From Enterococcus thailandicus (GTDB lineage Bacteria; Bacillota; Bacilli; Lactobacillales; Enterococcaceae): a DNA stretch of 64,000 nt. The notes under the pieces are model-generated. The model was not told where the DNA came from and searched no databases. It was given only the letters and a program-made list of their open reading frames with translations. The stretch is from positions 124,001 to 188,000 of the forward strand of contig NZ_JXLE01000001.1 of NCBI RefSeq assembly GCF_001886265.1, written 5' to 3'. Below are positions 45,977-54,386 of the stretch, piece after piece (position 1 is the stretch's first letter; each line of letters begins with the position of its first letter). The translations under genes were made by a program, and so were the position numbers.

Positions 45977-47397
45977 AAAAAACACTAAAAGATATTATTT
46001 ATAATGCAATTTATCAGGTTTTCTTAATTGTTTTGCCGTTAATCACAATTCCAATTCTTAGCCGTAGAATTGGAGCTGACGGGCTAGGCGTTTATGGTTA
46101 TGTATTTTCAATAGCGCAATTTTTAATGACTGTCATTGCTGTAGGAATGAATCCTTTTCGTATTCGTAATATTGCAAAAGCGCGAGATGACAAAAAAGAA
46201 CTCTCGATGCAGTTTTGGAATATTTATTTCATGCAACTTTTAATTGGACTGGGTGCCTCAATTGTTTACATCATGTATATTTATCTATTTGATATCCAAT
46301 ACAAAAATTTGTACTTCATTCAGTTGATATTTATTTTGGGGTTAACACTGGATATCTCATGGTTTTTCCAAGGGATTGAGGAATTTGCAAAAGTTGTAAT
46401 AAGGAATACGTTAATCAAAATTTCTTCAGTTTTTTTAATTGTCTTATTTGTAACTACCAAAGATGATTTGTGGATTTATGTTTTTATTACATCTATCACT
46501 AACTTTTTAGGAAGTCTGGTTTTTTGGCTAAATATCAAAGGTAAGGTATACAGACCTAAATTTAATTCAGCTCTTTTTAGAAAATTGTGGAAACCCGCTT
46601 TTATTATCTTAGTCCCACAATTGTTTATGCAAGTATATACGACATTAGATAAAACGGTCGTTGGTTATTTTGTTAATCCTACTGAATTATCTTATTATGA
46701 TCAGTCGCAAAAGATAGCTAGAATTATCCTGGCTGTGCTTTCTTCTATTACAATTGTTATGCTTCCAAAAATCTCAAAAGCACAAGCTAATGGTGATAAG
46801 CGTAATATTCTAATTTACACAAAAAAATCTTTTGATTATACATTTATTATTGCGATGATTTTATTTAGCGTTGTTTTTGTCAATACGAAAGAATTTGTTC
46901 CATGGTTCTTTGGTGAAAAGTTTGAGCCAATGGTAATCAATATGTTACTCTCATGCTTACTCATTATCTTTAGCCCAATTGGAGGGGTATTTGCTAATCA
47001 ATTTACGATTGCAATTGAGAAAGACAAAGAATTTGCTTATCCAATGATTATTGGAGCTTTGATCAGTATAGTTGGTAACATTTTATTAGTGCCTAAATAT
47101 GGTGCGCTAGGGGCAACATTAGTACTCGTAATTGTAGAATTTTTGGTCTGCTTCTTCAGGATTTTCTTTATTAGAGATGAAATTCAGGTTGGTTATTTCT
47201 TTGATAAACGAATCAATTTATTCTTCGTCATGGGTATGGCTTTGTCGTTGTTGTTTTACTATTTTGTTCCTACAATATTAAACTCTAGCTTCTTAGATAT
47301 GGCACTAAAATCTATCATTATTGTGCTAGTGTATCTACCAATTACTTATTTTAATTTTCCACATCTAAAAGAAGAAATTAGTAGAATGTTCAAATAA
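45973..47397 (+). CDS. Wzx-type polysaccharide flippase
   Basis: A 474-residue membrane protein with about fourteen helices of the MOP/PST exporter superfamily. The N terminus IIYNAIYQVFLIVLPLITIPILSRRIGADGLGVYGYVFS (shown here by LITIPILSRRIGADGLGVYG) is typical of Wzx. It should flip a lipid-linked repeat unit to the outer membrane face. With the polymerase at 48775 and CpsC at 48172, it forms a Wzx/Wzy set beside the ABC exporter at 32832-34870. Confidence 0.92.
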   Translation: MKKTLKDIIYNAIYQVFLIVLPLITIPILSRRIGADGLGVYGYVFSIAQFLMTVIAVGMNPFRIRNIAKARDDKKELSMQFWNIYFMQLLIGLGASIVYIMYIYLFDIQYKNLYFIQLIFILGLTLDISWFFQGIEEFAKVVIRNTLIKISSVFLIVLFVTTKDDLWIYVFITSITNFLGSLVFWLNIKGKVYRPKFNSALFRKLWKPAFIILVPQLFMQVYTTLDKTVVGYFVNPTELSYYDQSQKIARIILAVLSSITIVMLPKISKAQANGDKRNILIYTKKSFDYTFIIAMILFSVVFVNTKEFVPWFFGEKFEPMVINMLLSCLLIIFSPIGGVFANQFTIAIEKDKEFAYPMIIGALISIVGNILLVPKYGALGATLVLVIVEFLVCFFRIFFIRDEIQVGYFFDKRINLFFVMGMALSLLFYYFVPTILNSSFLDMALKSIIIVLVYLPITYFNFPHLKEEISRMFK

Positions 47398-47444
47398 AAC
47401 AAAACTCCTTCATTATTTTTTAAATAATGAAGGAGTTTTGTTTT
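47396..47444. terminator. Bidirectional terminator between flippase and tagD
   Basis: A stem of about 22 bp (AACTCCTTCATTATTT with AAATAATGAAGGAGTT, extended by AAAAC/GTTTT) with A and T runs on both sides, shared by converging genes. Confidence 0.92.
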
Positions 47445-47446
47445 AT

Positions 47447-47851
47447 TTACTTGTCTTTTGAATTAAGATCTTTTTTTATTTGTGTCGTAGAAATTTCAGG
47501 AGTTCTAGGCAAGTAGATAACTTCTGCATCTGTTAGTTGTTCTAACTCATCAAAGTGTCCTGCCCAGTCATCGCCCATCACGAAGTAATCGACTTGAAAT
47601 TCTTTAATATCTTTTGCTTTTTGATCCCAGCTTTTTTCAGGGATAACTAAGTCAACGTATCGAATAGCTTCAAGAAGTTGTTTTCTTTTCTCATAGCTAA
47701 AATAACATTTTTTTTGTTTCTCGTCCCAATTAAATTCATCTGTTGAAAGAGCAACAATTAAATAGTCACCATATTCTTTAGCACGTTTTAGCAAGTTGAT
47801 GTGTCCGTAGTGTAACAAGTCAAAAGTACCATAGGTAATTACTCTTTTCAT
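47447..47851 (-). CDS. tagD: Glycerol-3-phosphate cytidylyltransferase
   Basis: Makes CDP-glycerol from glycerol-3-phosphate and CTP for teichoic-acid-type polymers. A 134-residue protein with all family motifs: VITYGTFDLLHYGHINLLKR (HxGH site), RTPEISTTQIKKDL at the C terminus (RTxGISTT variant with PE in place of EG), and the middle YEKRKQLLEAIRYVDLVIPE. The length matches TagD. It is on the opposite strand from the rest of the locus with its own ribosome binding site (GAGAGGTG) and a promoter in the next gap, so it may be regulated separately. Confidence 0.94.
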   Translation of the reverse strand: MKRVITYGTFDLLHYGHINLLKRAKEYGDYLIVALSTDEFNWDEKQKKCYFSYEKRKQLLEAIRYVDLVIPEKSWDQKAKDIKEFQVDYFVMGDDWAGHFDELEQLTDAEVIYLPRTPEISTTQIKKDLNSKDK

Positions 47852-48171
47852 TTTTCACCTCTCGAAATTCATTAATATACATTGTTAGTCTAACATTTTT
47901 TTGATAGAATTGGAAGGTACAGGTTAATTTCAAAAAATACAACTAAGAGAATATTCAAAGAATGTTTTAAAAGAAGAAAGTTATTGATGGGGGGATTGTT
48001 AGTTAAGCAATAGCGCATTAACTATGACGGTGTTAGTGTTAGAAATAGGAAAATAGTAAGCTTAATAGTTCGATGTATAATTCTGGAATCATCATGTATT
48101 TAGTATTGCGAAAGGCATAAATTTCTTTTTATATTTTGATATATAAATTTTATGGATTAGGAGAGTAAGGA
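47852..48171. other. Divergent intergenic region between tagD and cpsC, 320 bp
   Basis: AT-rich. It must hold promoters for tagD (minus strand) and for the cpsC group (plus strand), but I see no strong consensus pair for either. No gene, RNA fold or repeat that I can support. Confidence 0.5.
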
Positions 48172-48765
48172 ATGAAATTTAAAGTAAATATTTCTTTTTA
48201 TAAAAGAATGTTCAAAAAATATGGGGTTTTTGTTCTTGTAGTTACGGCTTTGTTTGGAATGCTACTTGCTGGAATCCAATATTTTGCAAACGATAGTTAT
48301 ACATCAGAATCAAAAATTATGGTAAGTTTGCCTCAAAATGAATCAACAACGAATGCTGATGCTATTGTGGCTAATCAAGAGATGATTGGTACTTATAGTG
48401 AAATTATAAAGAGTGATGAATTTTTGGAACCAATCGCTGATCAATTTGAAAATTTAGACTTAGAAGATTTAAAAAGCAATATAAAAGTTGAAAAAGCAGA
48501 AAATTCCTATGTTTTCAAAGTCAGCATGATTGGAAGTTCTGAATCTGAGGCTAAAAGTCTTGGTGAAAAAATTACTTCTGCTTTTGAAAAAAACATTGGA
48601 CAATATATTTCTGTAGAAAAAGTAAAAATTCTTTCTTCTAACGTGTCTTCAAGTGACAGAGGTGGAGCTGTATCTATACTTCGCTCCTTATTAATTGGTG
48701 TTCTTACAGGATTTTGTTTATCAATAGGTATACTATTAGTTAGGGAATTTATTGTATTTGAATAG
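48172..48765 (+). CDS. CpsC/Wzz-type chain-length regulator
   Basis: A 197-residue Wzz-family membrane protein. The first membrane helix is at about residues 17-38 (YGVFVLVVTALFGMLLAGIQ) and the second near the C terminus (ILRSLLIGVLTGFCLSIGIL). An external domain lies between them with YTSESKIMVSLP. It should influence chain length of the polymer made by the adjacent Wzy-like protein. No CpsD-type tyrosine kinase follows, and the short tail after the last helix lacks an obvious kinase-binding stretch. AGTAAGG precedes the ATG. Confidence 0.85.
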   Translation: MKFKVNISFYKRMFKKYGVFVLVVTALFGMLLAGIQYFANDSYTSESKIMVSLPQNESTTNADAIVANQEMIGTYSEIIKSDEFLEPIADQFENLDLEDLKSNIKVEKAENSYVFKVSMIGSSESEAKSLGEKITSAFEKNIGQYISVEKVKILSSNVSSSDRGGAVSILRSLLIGVLTGFCLSIGILLVREFIVFE

Positions 48766-48774
48766 GAGAATTTT

Positions 48775-49989
48775 ATGAGTATAGTATTTTGGTTCTTTTT
48801 AGTGAATCCCTTAATAGGGGTCCTACTGGTCCCAAAGTTTATTTTTGAAGAAAAGAAGAGAATTAAGGCATGGTCTTTTTTGCTAGGAACTTCATTTGGA
48901 TATATGAGTTATTTTATCAACCCTTCGCCAACAATCGATTTAGCTAGATACTTCGAAAAAATAGAGATGTTAGCTAATTTTTCAATGAGTCAGTTTTTGA
49001 GCTACTACGATTTGAGTGCAAAGTTAGATTTGTCTAATTGGTTTTTCTTTTTAATTTCAAAGTTAAATGATGTCCATTTTATGCCTCTCATAGTAATAAC
49101 GTTTGTATACACTATTATTTTTTATATGATTCTTGATAACAGTACAAGGAATGAGCTTAGCAATAAAATCGTCTTTTTACAGATTGCAATTGTCGTTTCA
49201 TTTCTTTCCTTCCCAGGAGTTACGAGTAATATACGAAATATTTCTGCTTTCGTATTATTTATGTTTGGATTTTATCTAGAAGTCTATCACCAGAAAAAAA
49301 ACACTCAAGTATGGGGAATATATGTTTTATCAGTGTTACTTCATAAAACGGCTGTAATTTTAATTGCATTCAGAATTTTAAGTTATGTTATTTCGAAATT
49401 AAAGAGTAAAAAAATATTACTATCTATCACTCTGATTTTTCTATTTTGTTCCTTAACAGTCAGCGTTATATATCATGTTGTTCATATGATACCATTTACT
49501 GTCCCATTAACATCCATAGTAGACAAAGCATATACTTATGCTACTGGTTTTGGCAGTGATAATAGTTATATGGCCTATATTCAAGGAAGCTTATTCATGA
49601 AGTTACAGAAAATCTTTTATTTATTAATCAATCTTCTATTTTTGTTTTTATTTTATAGAAATGATTATGTAAGTAAGATTTTTTCTTTTGTGAAAGATGA
49701 CAAAAAGCAACAATTTATGTTATTTTACTTTCTTAATTTAGTTTTAACTATAGGTACGATCCCTATAATTTTACCAGTCTATTGGCGTTTTTCGTTTGTC
49801 TCAATTATTTTTTCTTGGTGTATAGTAACAGCTAAAGCGATGAGGGGACAACTATTGATAATAGTCACCATTTTTTTAATTTTGGGTGGAATTATTTACC
49901 AATTGCTGGTTTTAGGACAATATACAGATTTTATTGAGTTTATTGTAAACTTATTTACGAATAATTACTTTTCTATTTTTTTGCGCTGA
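48775..49989 (+). CDS. EpsG/Wzy-like polysaccharide polymerase
   Basis: A 404-residue membrane protein with about eleven helices. The conserved EpsG-family features are the polar loop after the second helix (YFINPSPTIDLARYFEKI) and ISAFVLFMFGFYLEVYHQKK with the Arg-Asn region GVTSNIRNISAF. It probably polymerises repeat units after flipping. Family assignment is by overall shape, so a different glycan role is possible. It follows cpsC with 9 bp between. The AT content is somewhat higher than in the core genes, as often seen in variable polysaccharide genes. Confidence 0.82.
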   Translation: MSIVFWFFLVNPLIGVLLVPKFIFEEKKRIKAWSFLLGTSFGYMSYFINPSPTIDLARYFEKIEMLANFSMSQFLSYYDLSAKLDLSNWFFFLISKLNDVHFMPLIVITFVYTIIFYMILDNSTRNELSNKIVFLQIAIVVSFLSFPGVTSNIRNISAFVLFMFGFYLEVYHQKKNTQVWGIYVLSVLLHKTAVILIAFRILSYVISKLKSKKILLSITLIFLFCSLTVSVIYHVVHMIPFTVPLTSIVDKAYTYATGFGSDNSYMAYIQGSLFMKLQKIFYLLINLLFLFLFYRNDYVSKIFSFVKDDKKQQFMLFYFLNLVLTIGTIPIILPVYWRFSFVSIIFSWCIVTAKAMRGQLLIIVTIFLILGGIIYQLLVLGQYTDFIEFIVNLFTNNYFSIFLR

Positions 49990-50089
49990 ACGGATAAAAT
50001 CAGTAAATATATTATCGAAAGTCTGACTTGATGCCTGAAAAAATATGCAATACTATTAATGTGATAATTAAAAAAATGGAGTGAGATTT

Positions 50090-51040
50090 GTGGATAACAT
50101 ATTAATCACTGGCGGAGCTGGATTTATTGGCTCTACGCTAGCAAATTATTTAAGTAAAGAAAATAAAATCGTTGTTGTGGATGATTTATCCATGGGAAAA
50201 CAGGAGAATTTAGTTGTATCAAGTAATCTTAAATTTGTAAAAGGTGATGTGACAGATGAAAGCCTAATGGAGAAATTGTTACGTGATCATTCATTTGACT
50301 ATATTTTTCATTTAGCTGCGGTTGCGAGTGTTGCAGATTCTGTTGCGCGTCCAGTTGCAACACATCGGGTGAACTTTGAAAGTGTTTTGATGTTATTAGA
50401 ATTGATTCGCCAATATCAACCCAAACTAAAGCGTTTAGTTTTCAGTTCTTCTGCAGCTGTCTATGGAGATGAATTGACTTTACCAAAACAAGAAGAGTCT
50501 GTGATTCGTCCGTTGACACCTTATGCAGTGGATAAATTTGCAGCAGAGCAATATGTTTTGGATTATTATCATTTGTATGATGTGCCAACTAGCGCCGTTC
50601 GTTTCTTTAATGTGTATGGGCCAAATCAAAATCCAAATTCACCTTATAGCGGTGTTATTTCGATTTTAATGGATCGCTACAAAAAACAATTGGCAGGTGA
50701 GGCAACTGTTTTCACTTTGTTTGGTGATGGCAGTCAATCAAGAGACTTCGTTTATATCGAAGACGTGATTCAAGCGTTGATGTTAGTGGCAACGAAGGAA
50801 GAAGCATTAGGCAAACAGTTTAATGTAGGCACCGGTGACGGTACAACGTTACTTGAATTGATTCAGGCAATTGATGAAATTTTACAGGTGAAGTTGAAAC
50901 TGAAATTTGAAGAGGAACGTTCAGGGGACATTCACGACTCTTTGGCAAATATTTCAAAAATCAAAACATTAGGCTATCAGCCAAAATTTGATATTTTGGC
51001 TGGTATGAAATGCTATATTGAAAGTGAGCTTGTCAAGTAA
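50090..51040 (+). CDS. NAD-dependent sugar epimerase (GalE/WbpP-like)
   Basis: A 316-residue extended [58 protein letters not shown] and YAVDKFAAEQY with the catalytic Tyr and Lys. The C-terminal RSGDIHDSLANISKIKTLGY is typical of UDP-sugar 4-epimerases. It would supply UDP-galactose, UDP-GalNAc or a uronic epimer. The GTG at 50090 is preferred since GGAGTGAG lies about 5 nt upstream; GTG at 50081 is alternative. A terminator closes the polysaccharide cluster. Confidence 0.9.
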   Translation: MDNILITGGAGFIGSTLANYLSKENKIVVVDDLSMGKQENLVVSSNLKFVKGDVTDESLMEKLLRDHSFDYIFHLAAVASVADSVARPVATHRVNFESVLMLLELIRQYQPKLKRLVFSSSAAVYGDELTLPKQEESVIRPLTPYAVDKFAAEQYVLDYYHLYDVPTSAVRFFNVYGPNQNPNSPYSGVISILMDRYKKQLAGEATVFTLFGDGSQSRDFVYIEDVIQALMLVATKEEALGKQFNVGTGDGTTLLELIQAIDEILQVKLKLKFEEERSGDIHDSLANISKIKTLGYQPKFDILAGMKCYIESELVK

Positions 51041-51054
51041 AGAATTTACTTTGA

Positions 51055-51100
51055 AAAAATAGCGGGGCGGTAATTTTACTTACCACCTCGCTATTTTTTT
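51055..51100. terminator. Bidirectional terminator closing the polysaccharide locus
   Basis: AAAAATAGCG-GGC-GGTAA pairs with TTACC-CCT-CGCTATTTTT, with T on the plus side and A on the other; the converging serine hydrolase gene ends just beyond. Confidence 0.88.
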
Positions 51101-51110
51101 GTAGTTAAAA

Positions 51111-52268
51111 TTATGAAGGAAGTTTTTTGCCTGTTAGAATTTCGTACAGTTGATTCCTGATAGCAACTGCCCCAGGTTTGATTTTTGTATCAGATTGGAT
51201 ATTACTTTGCATAACGATTGCGTTTTTAGTATCTTTTGTCATAGCAACAACTGAGTGAAAACGATTGATGTTCCCTTGCGCTAAAATGTAATCTGCACCG
51301 CTGTAAACACCCCCGCTATAAGGATGTTTCAGTTGATTATTCTGCCAAAGTGAGAAGAGTAGTTTTTTGGGAATAAGTTGACCGGATAGTACTTTTGTAA
51401 AAAAAGCTGCCAAGTCATACGTATTCATACTGATATTTCCGGTTCCTAATTCGTTATGGATCGCAGTTTCGTTTTCATCTAACTCTTTCCAGTAGTCATC
51501 ATCAGCTGACATTTGATAAGATTTTGCATGCTGAGAAGAATTTTTGACATTTTCATAAAAATCGGTGTGTTGCAATTGAAGAGGTTTGATTAACGAATCT
51601 GATAATAGCTCTTCATAGCTTTTATTAGTCAACTGCATTAGAATTCCCGCCAATAAAGTAAAGTTTAGTGGTTCATAATGATACGTCTGGTAATCAGTCC
51701 ATTTTAAATGTTCTACAGTAAATTGAACAATGTCACGGTCAGTCAGTGGAACAGAAGGTTGCTCGGTCTTATGCAACCCTGATCGCATTGTCAACAAGTC
51801 GTGAATCGTGATTGATTGACTACCTGGAATTTGCGGATAGAAGGTTGCTAAAGGTGTTGTAAAGCTTATTTTTTTCTGTTCGATTTGTTTTAGAATGAGG
51901 AGTGCCGTCATCGCTTTTTGAATCGAACCAATCTGATAGTCGAGTGATAGAGAATTTGGCTGATTTGTTTCTTTGTCTGCATAGCCATAAGTTTTCTCTA
52001 AGATAATTCGATTGTTTTTTCGAACATAGATTGTGCCAATATATTTCGATTTTTTCAGCAATTGATCCATTTCCGTTGCTGCTTTTTTCTCGGAAGCTGT
52101 CAAGTTTACGACAGTTGCTGGTTCTTGATCTGCAACGGGCTTGATTGTGTCAGAAAGTAGGAGCAAATACCAACTCGTGGTTACGCCTAATCCCAGAAAA
52201 AATGTTAAGATAGCAAGAAGAACCGTCTTTTTCCTTGCTTGCCTTTTTTGATGTTTTTTATTGTGCAT
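51111..52268 (-). CDS. Serine beta-lactamase/PBP-like hydrolase, divergent
   Basis: A 385-residue protein with a basic N terminus, one membrane helix (about residues 15-36, VLLAILTFFLGLGVTTSWYL) and an outside domain of the class C beta-lactamase-like family. SxxK is present as GSIQKAMTALL (about residue 111). The usual YxN is replaced by YEP in YHYEPLNFTLLAG, and the usual HxG near the C terminus reads AQG in YILAQGNINRFHS. It may be an enzyme with altered specificity or a non-catalytic surface protein. Monocistronic. Confidence 0.85.
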   Translation of the reverse strand: MHNKKHQKRQARKKTVLLAILTFFLGLGVTTSWYLLLLSDTIKPVADQEPATVVNLTASEKKAATEMDQLLKKSKYIGTIYVRKNNRIILEKTYGYADKETNQPNSLSLDYQIGSIQKAMTALLILKQIEQKKISFTTPLATFYPQIPGSQSITIHDLLTMRSGLHKTEQPSVPLTDRDIVQFTVEHLKWTDYQTYHYEPLNFTLLAGILMQLTNKSYEELLSDSLIKPLQLQHTDFYENVKNSSQHAKSYQMSADDDYWKELDENETAIHNELGTGNISMNTYDLAAFFTKVLSGQLIPKKLLFSLWQNNQLKHPYSGGVYSGADYILAQGNINRFHSVVAMTKDTKNAIVMQSNIQSDTKIKPGAVAIRNQLYEILTGKKLPS

Positions 52269-52370
52269 AGGATGACCCTTTCTGATATTTGTTAAAACAT
52301 CTTCATTTTAATACGGATAGTAAGAAGATTCCTACTAACAATTTTGCAATAATATATTTTATGAAAAGAA

Positions 52371-52399
52371 TTCACTCTGAAAGGAATTTCATGTATAAT
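52371..52399 (+). promoter_or_regulatory. Likely promoter of mltG
   Basis: TTCACT (52371-52376), a 17-nt spacer and a perfect TATAAT (52394-52399) lie about 40 bp upstream of the start codon. Confidence 0.6.
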
Positions 52400-52437
52400 G
52401 GATGAAGTTATGAACTTGAGAGTAAGGAGGAGTTGTT

Positions 52438-53610
52438 TTGTCAGAAAACAAACAACATCCAGAAGAAAAAAATAAAATGGAACACACGACAACGCAAGAA
52501 GTGATGGTCAAACGTAAAAATTTGCGTAAAAAAGAAGATAAAATCGTTGGCAAGATCATTTTAGTGATCGTAATCACTTTATTAGCAATCGTTGGAGTAT
52601 TTGGTTTTACTACCTATAAGTATGTTGAAAGTGGTTTAAAACCATTAGATAATTCGGATAGTCAATTGGTTCAAGTAGAGATTCCAAGTGGTTCTTCGAA
52701 TAAACAAATTGGTGAAATCCTAGAAAACGATCATGTTATCAAAAGTGGTATCGTTTTTAATTATTATACGAAATTCAAAAATTTAACTGGTTTCCAAGCA
52801 GGATTTTATCAAATGGCTCCAAACATGACTTTAGATGAGATTGGTAAATTACTGCAAGAAGGTGGTACTGCTGAACCCAAAGAAGTTGCTGATGGGAAAA
52901 TCACGATTCCTGAAGGTTATGATATCGATCAAATAGCAAGTCGGGTGGCTAAGATTACCGGGAAAGACAAGCAAGAATTTTTAGATTTGATAACAGATGA
53001 TGCTTTCTTAAAAGAGTTGTATCAAAAATTCCCAGAATTGCTGGAAAGTTCATCTCAAGCTAAAGATGTAAAATATCATTTAGAAGGCTATTTGTTCCCA
53101 GCTACTTATGATTATTATAAGGATACTTCGTTGAAAGATTTAGTTATCCAAATGGTTGAAAAAACAGACTCAGTTATGCAAGATTACTATGCGACGATTA
53201 AGCAACAAAATCGCACTGTTCAAGAAGTATTGACATTGGCATCTTTAGTTGAAAAAGAAGGCGTCAAGGAAAATGATCGTAAGAATATTGCACGAGTTTT
53301 CTATAACCGAATTGAGTCAGATATGCCGCTACAAACGGATATTTCCGTTTTATACGCTCTTGGCGAACACAAAGAGACAGTAAGTTATGCTGATACTGCG
53401 GTTGATTCTCCATATAACTTATACACGAATCCTGGGTTTGGACCTGGACCATTTGATAGTCCTAGTGAGGAGTCCATCAAAGCAGTCTTATCTCCTGCAG
53501 ATAATGATTATTACTATTTTGTGGCAGACATAAGTACAGGAAATGTTTACTTTGCCAAAACGTATGAAGAACACTTAGAATTAGTTGAAAAATATGTCAA
53601 TAAATCATAA
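52438..53610 (+). CDS. mltG: Endolytic murein transglycosylase MltG
   Basis: Cleaves nascent peptidoglycan strands at the membrane. The 390-residue protein has a charged cytoplasmic N terminus of about 38 residues, one membrane helix (about 39-60, IILVIVITLLAIVGVFGFTT), a LysM-like region and the YceG/MltG domain. The catalytic Glu is in LASLVEKEG (about residue 271), with TDISVLYALG and the end GPGPFDSPSEES. The long basic cytoplasmic part resembles other Lactobacillales MltG. Start is TTG after AAGGAGGAG. greA follows, as in other enterococci. Confidence 0.95.
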   Translation: MSENKQHPEEKNKMEHTTTQEVMVKRKNLRKKEDKIVGKIILVIVITLLAIVGVFGFTTYKYVESGLKPLDNSDSQLVQVEIPSGSSNKQIGEILENDHVIKSGIVFNYYTKFKNLTGFQAGFYQMAPNMTLDEIGKLLQEGGTAEPKEVADGKITIPEGYDIDQIASRVAKITGKDKQEFLDLITDDAFLKELYQKFPELLESSSQAKDVKYHLEGYLFPATYDYYKDTSLKDLVIQMVEKTDSVMQDYYATIKQQNRTVQEVLTLASLVEKEGVKENDRKNIARVFYNRIESDMPLQTDISVLYALGEHKETVSYADTAVDSPYNLYTNPGFGPGPFDSPSEESIKAVLSPADNDYYYFVADISTGNVYFAKTYEEHLELVEKYVNKS

Positions 53611-53668
53611 AATAAACTAGTGTTATTCATTCATTTTTAGAAAAACATTTACATTTTAGAAAAAGCAT

Positions 53669-53710
53669 GGTAATCTTTTTTGGACTATAGTCCATAAAAG
53701 GTTACCTTTT
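53669..53710 (+). terminator. Long palindrome between mltG and greA
   Basis: A 38-bp near-perfect inverted repeat from GGTAATC to GGTTACC (53669-53706), centred on TGGACTATAGTCCA, with 2 mismatches in 19 pairs, then TTTTG. It may end mltG transcription; the exact palindrome core could also be a protein site for greA. Confidence 0.65.
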
Positions 53711-53744
53711 GTGGTAGTTTATTGAGATGAAGGAGACGTTACGA

Positions 53745-54224
53745 ATGGTAGAGAAAGTTTACCCAATGACGCTAGAAGGAAAAGAAAAACTAGAACAAGA
53801 ATTGGAAGAATTAAAAACAGTTAAACGCGGAGAAATTATTGAGCGTATCAAAATTGCTCGGAGCTTTGGTGACTTGTCAGAAAACTCAGAGTATGAATCA
53901 GCAAAAGATGAACAAGCTTTTGTAGAAGGACGTATCACAACGATTGAAACAATGATTCGTTTTGCACAAATCATTGATAATAATGGCGTGGATTCTGACG
54001 AAGTTTCAATCGGAAAAACAGTTACATTTGTTGAACTTCCTGATGGTGATGAAGAAGAATATACTATCGTTGGTAGTGCTGAAGCTGATCCATTTTCCGG
54101 TAAGATTTCAAATGACTCTCCAATTGCACAAGCTTTGATTGGAAAAGTAAAAGGCGATGAAGTAACAATCACTACACCAGGTGGAGATATGTTAGTTAAA
54201 ATCGTTAAAGTTGAACAGGCTTAA
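53745..54224 (+). CDS. greA: Transcription elongation factor GreA
   Basis: Rescues backtracked RNA polymerase by stimulating transcript cleavage. The 159-residue protein has the N-terminal coiled coil ([20 protein letters not shown], tip acidic [17 protein letters not shown] with the catalytic Asp and Glu) and the C-terminal FKBP-like domain ([38 protein letters not shown]). The ATG at 53745 is chosen since AAGGAGACG precedes it and six extra residues from the earlier in-frame ATG at 53727 are not part of the family start. Confidence 0.97.
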   Translation: MVEKVYPMTLEGKEKLEQELEELKTVKRGEIIERIKIARSFGDLSENSEYESAKDEQAFVEGRITTIETMIRFAQIIDNNGVDSDEVSIGKTVTFVELPDGDEEEYTIVGSAEADPFSGKISNDSPIAQALIGKVKGDEVTITTPGGDMLVKIVKVEQA

Positions 54225-54239
54225 TTTTTTGTTAACTAG

Positions 54240-54284
54240 AGACCTAGAGCATAATCAGATGATTAGTCTAGGTCTTTCTTTTTG
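54240..54284 (+). terminator. Intrinsic terminator of greA
   Basis: AGACCTAGA (54240-54248) pairs with TCTAGGTCT (54267-54275), followed by TTCTTTTTG. Confidence 0.85.
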
Positions 54285-54386
54285 GTTTATTTGATAAGAA
54301 AAAGAGCTTTTTACAACCAGAGACCTATAGTAAAGCTTAGAAAAAATAGGTATGATGAAGAAAGTGAATAGGAAAGGAGCAAGCTG

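Noticed and set aside
53759-54172. 137-codon minus-strand frame opposite greA
   Set aside because: A Ser-rich product that is the usual shadow of an acidic coiled-coil gene; greA is unquestionable here.
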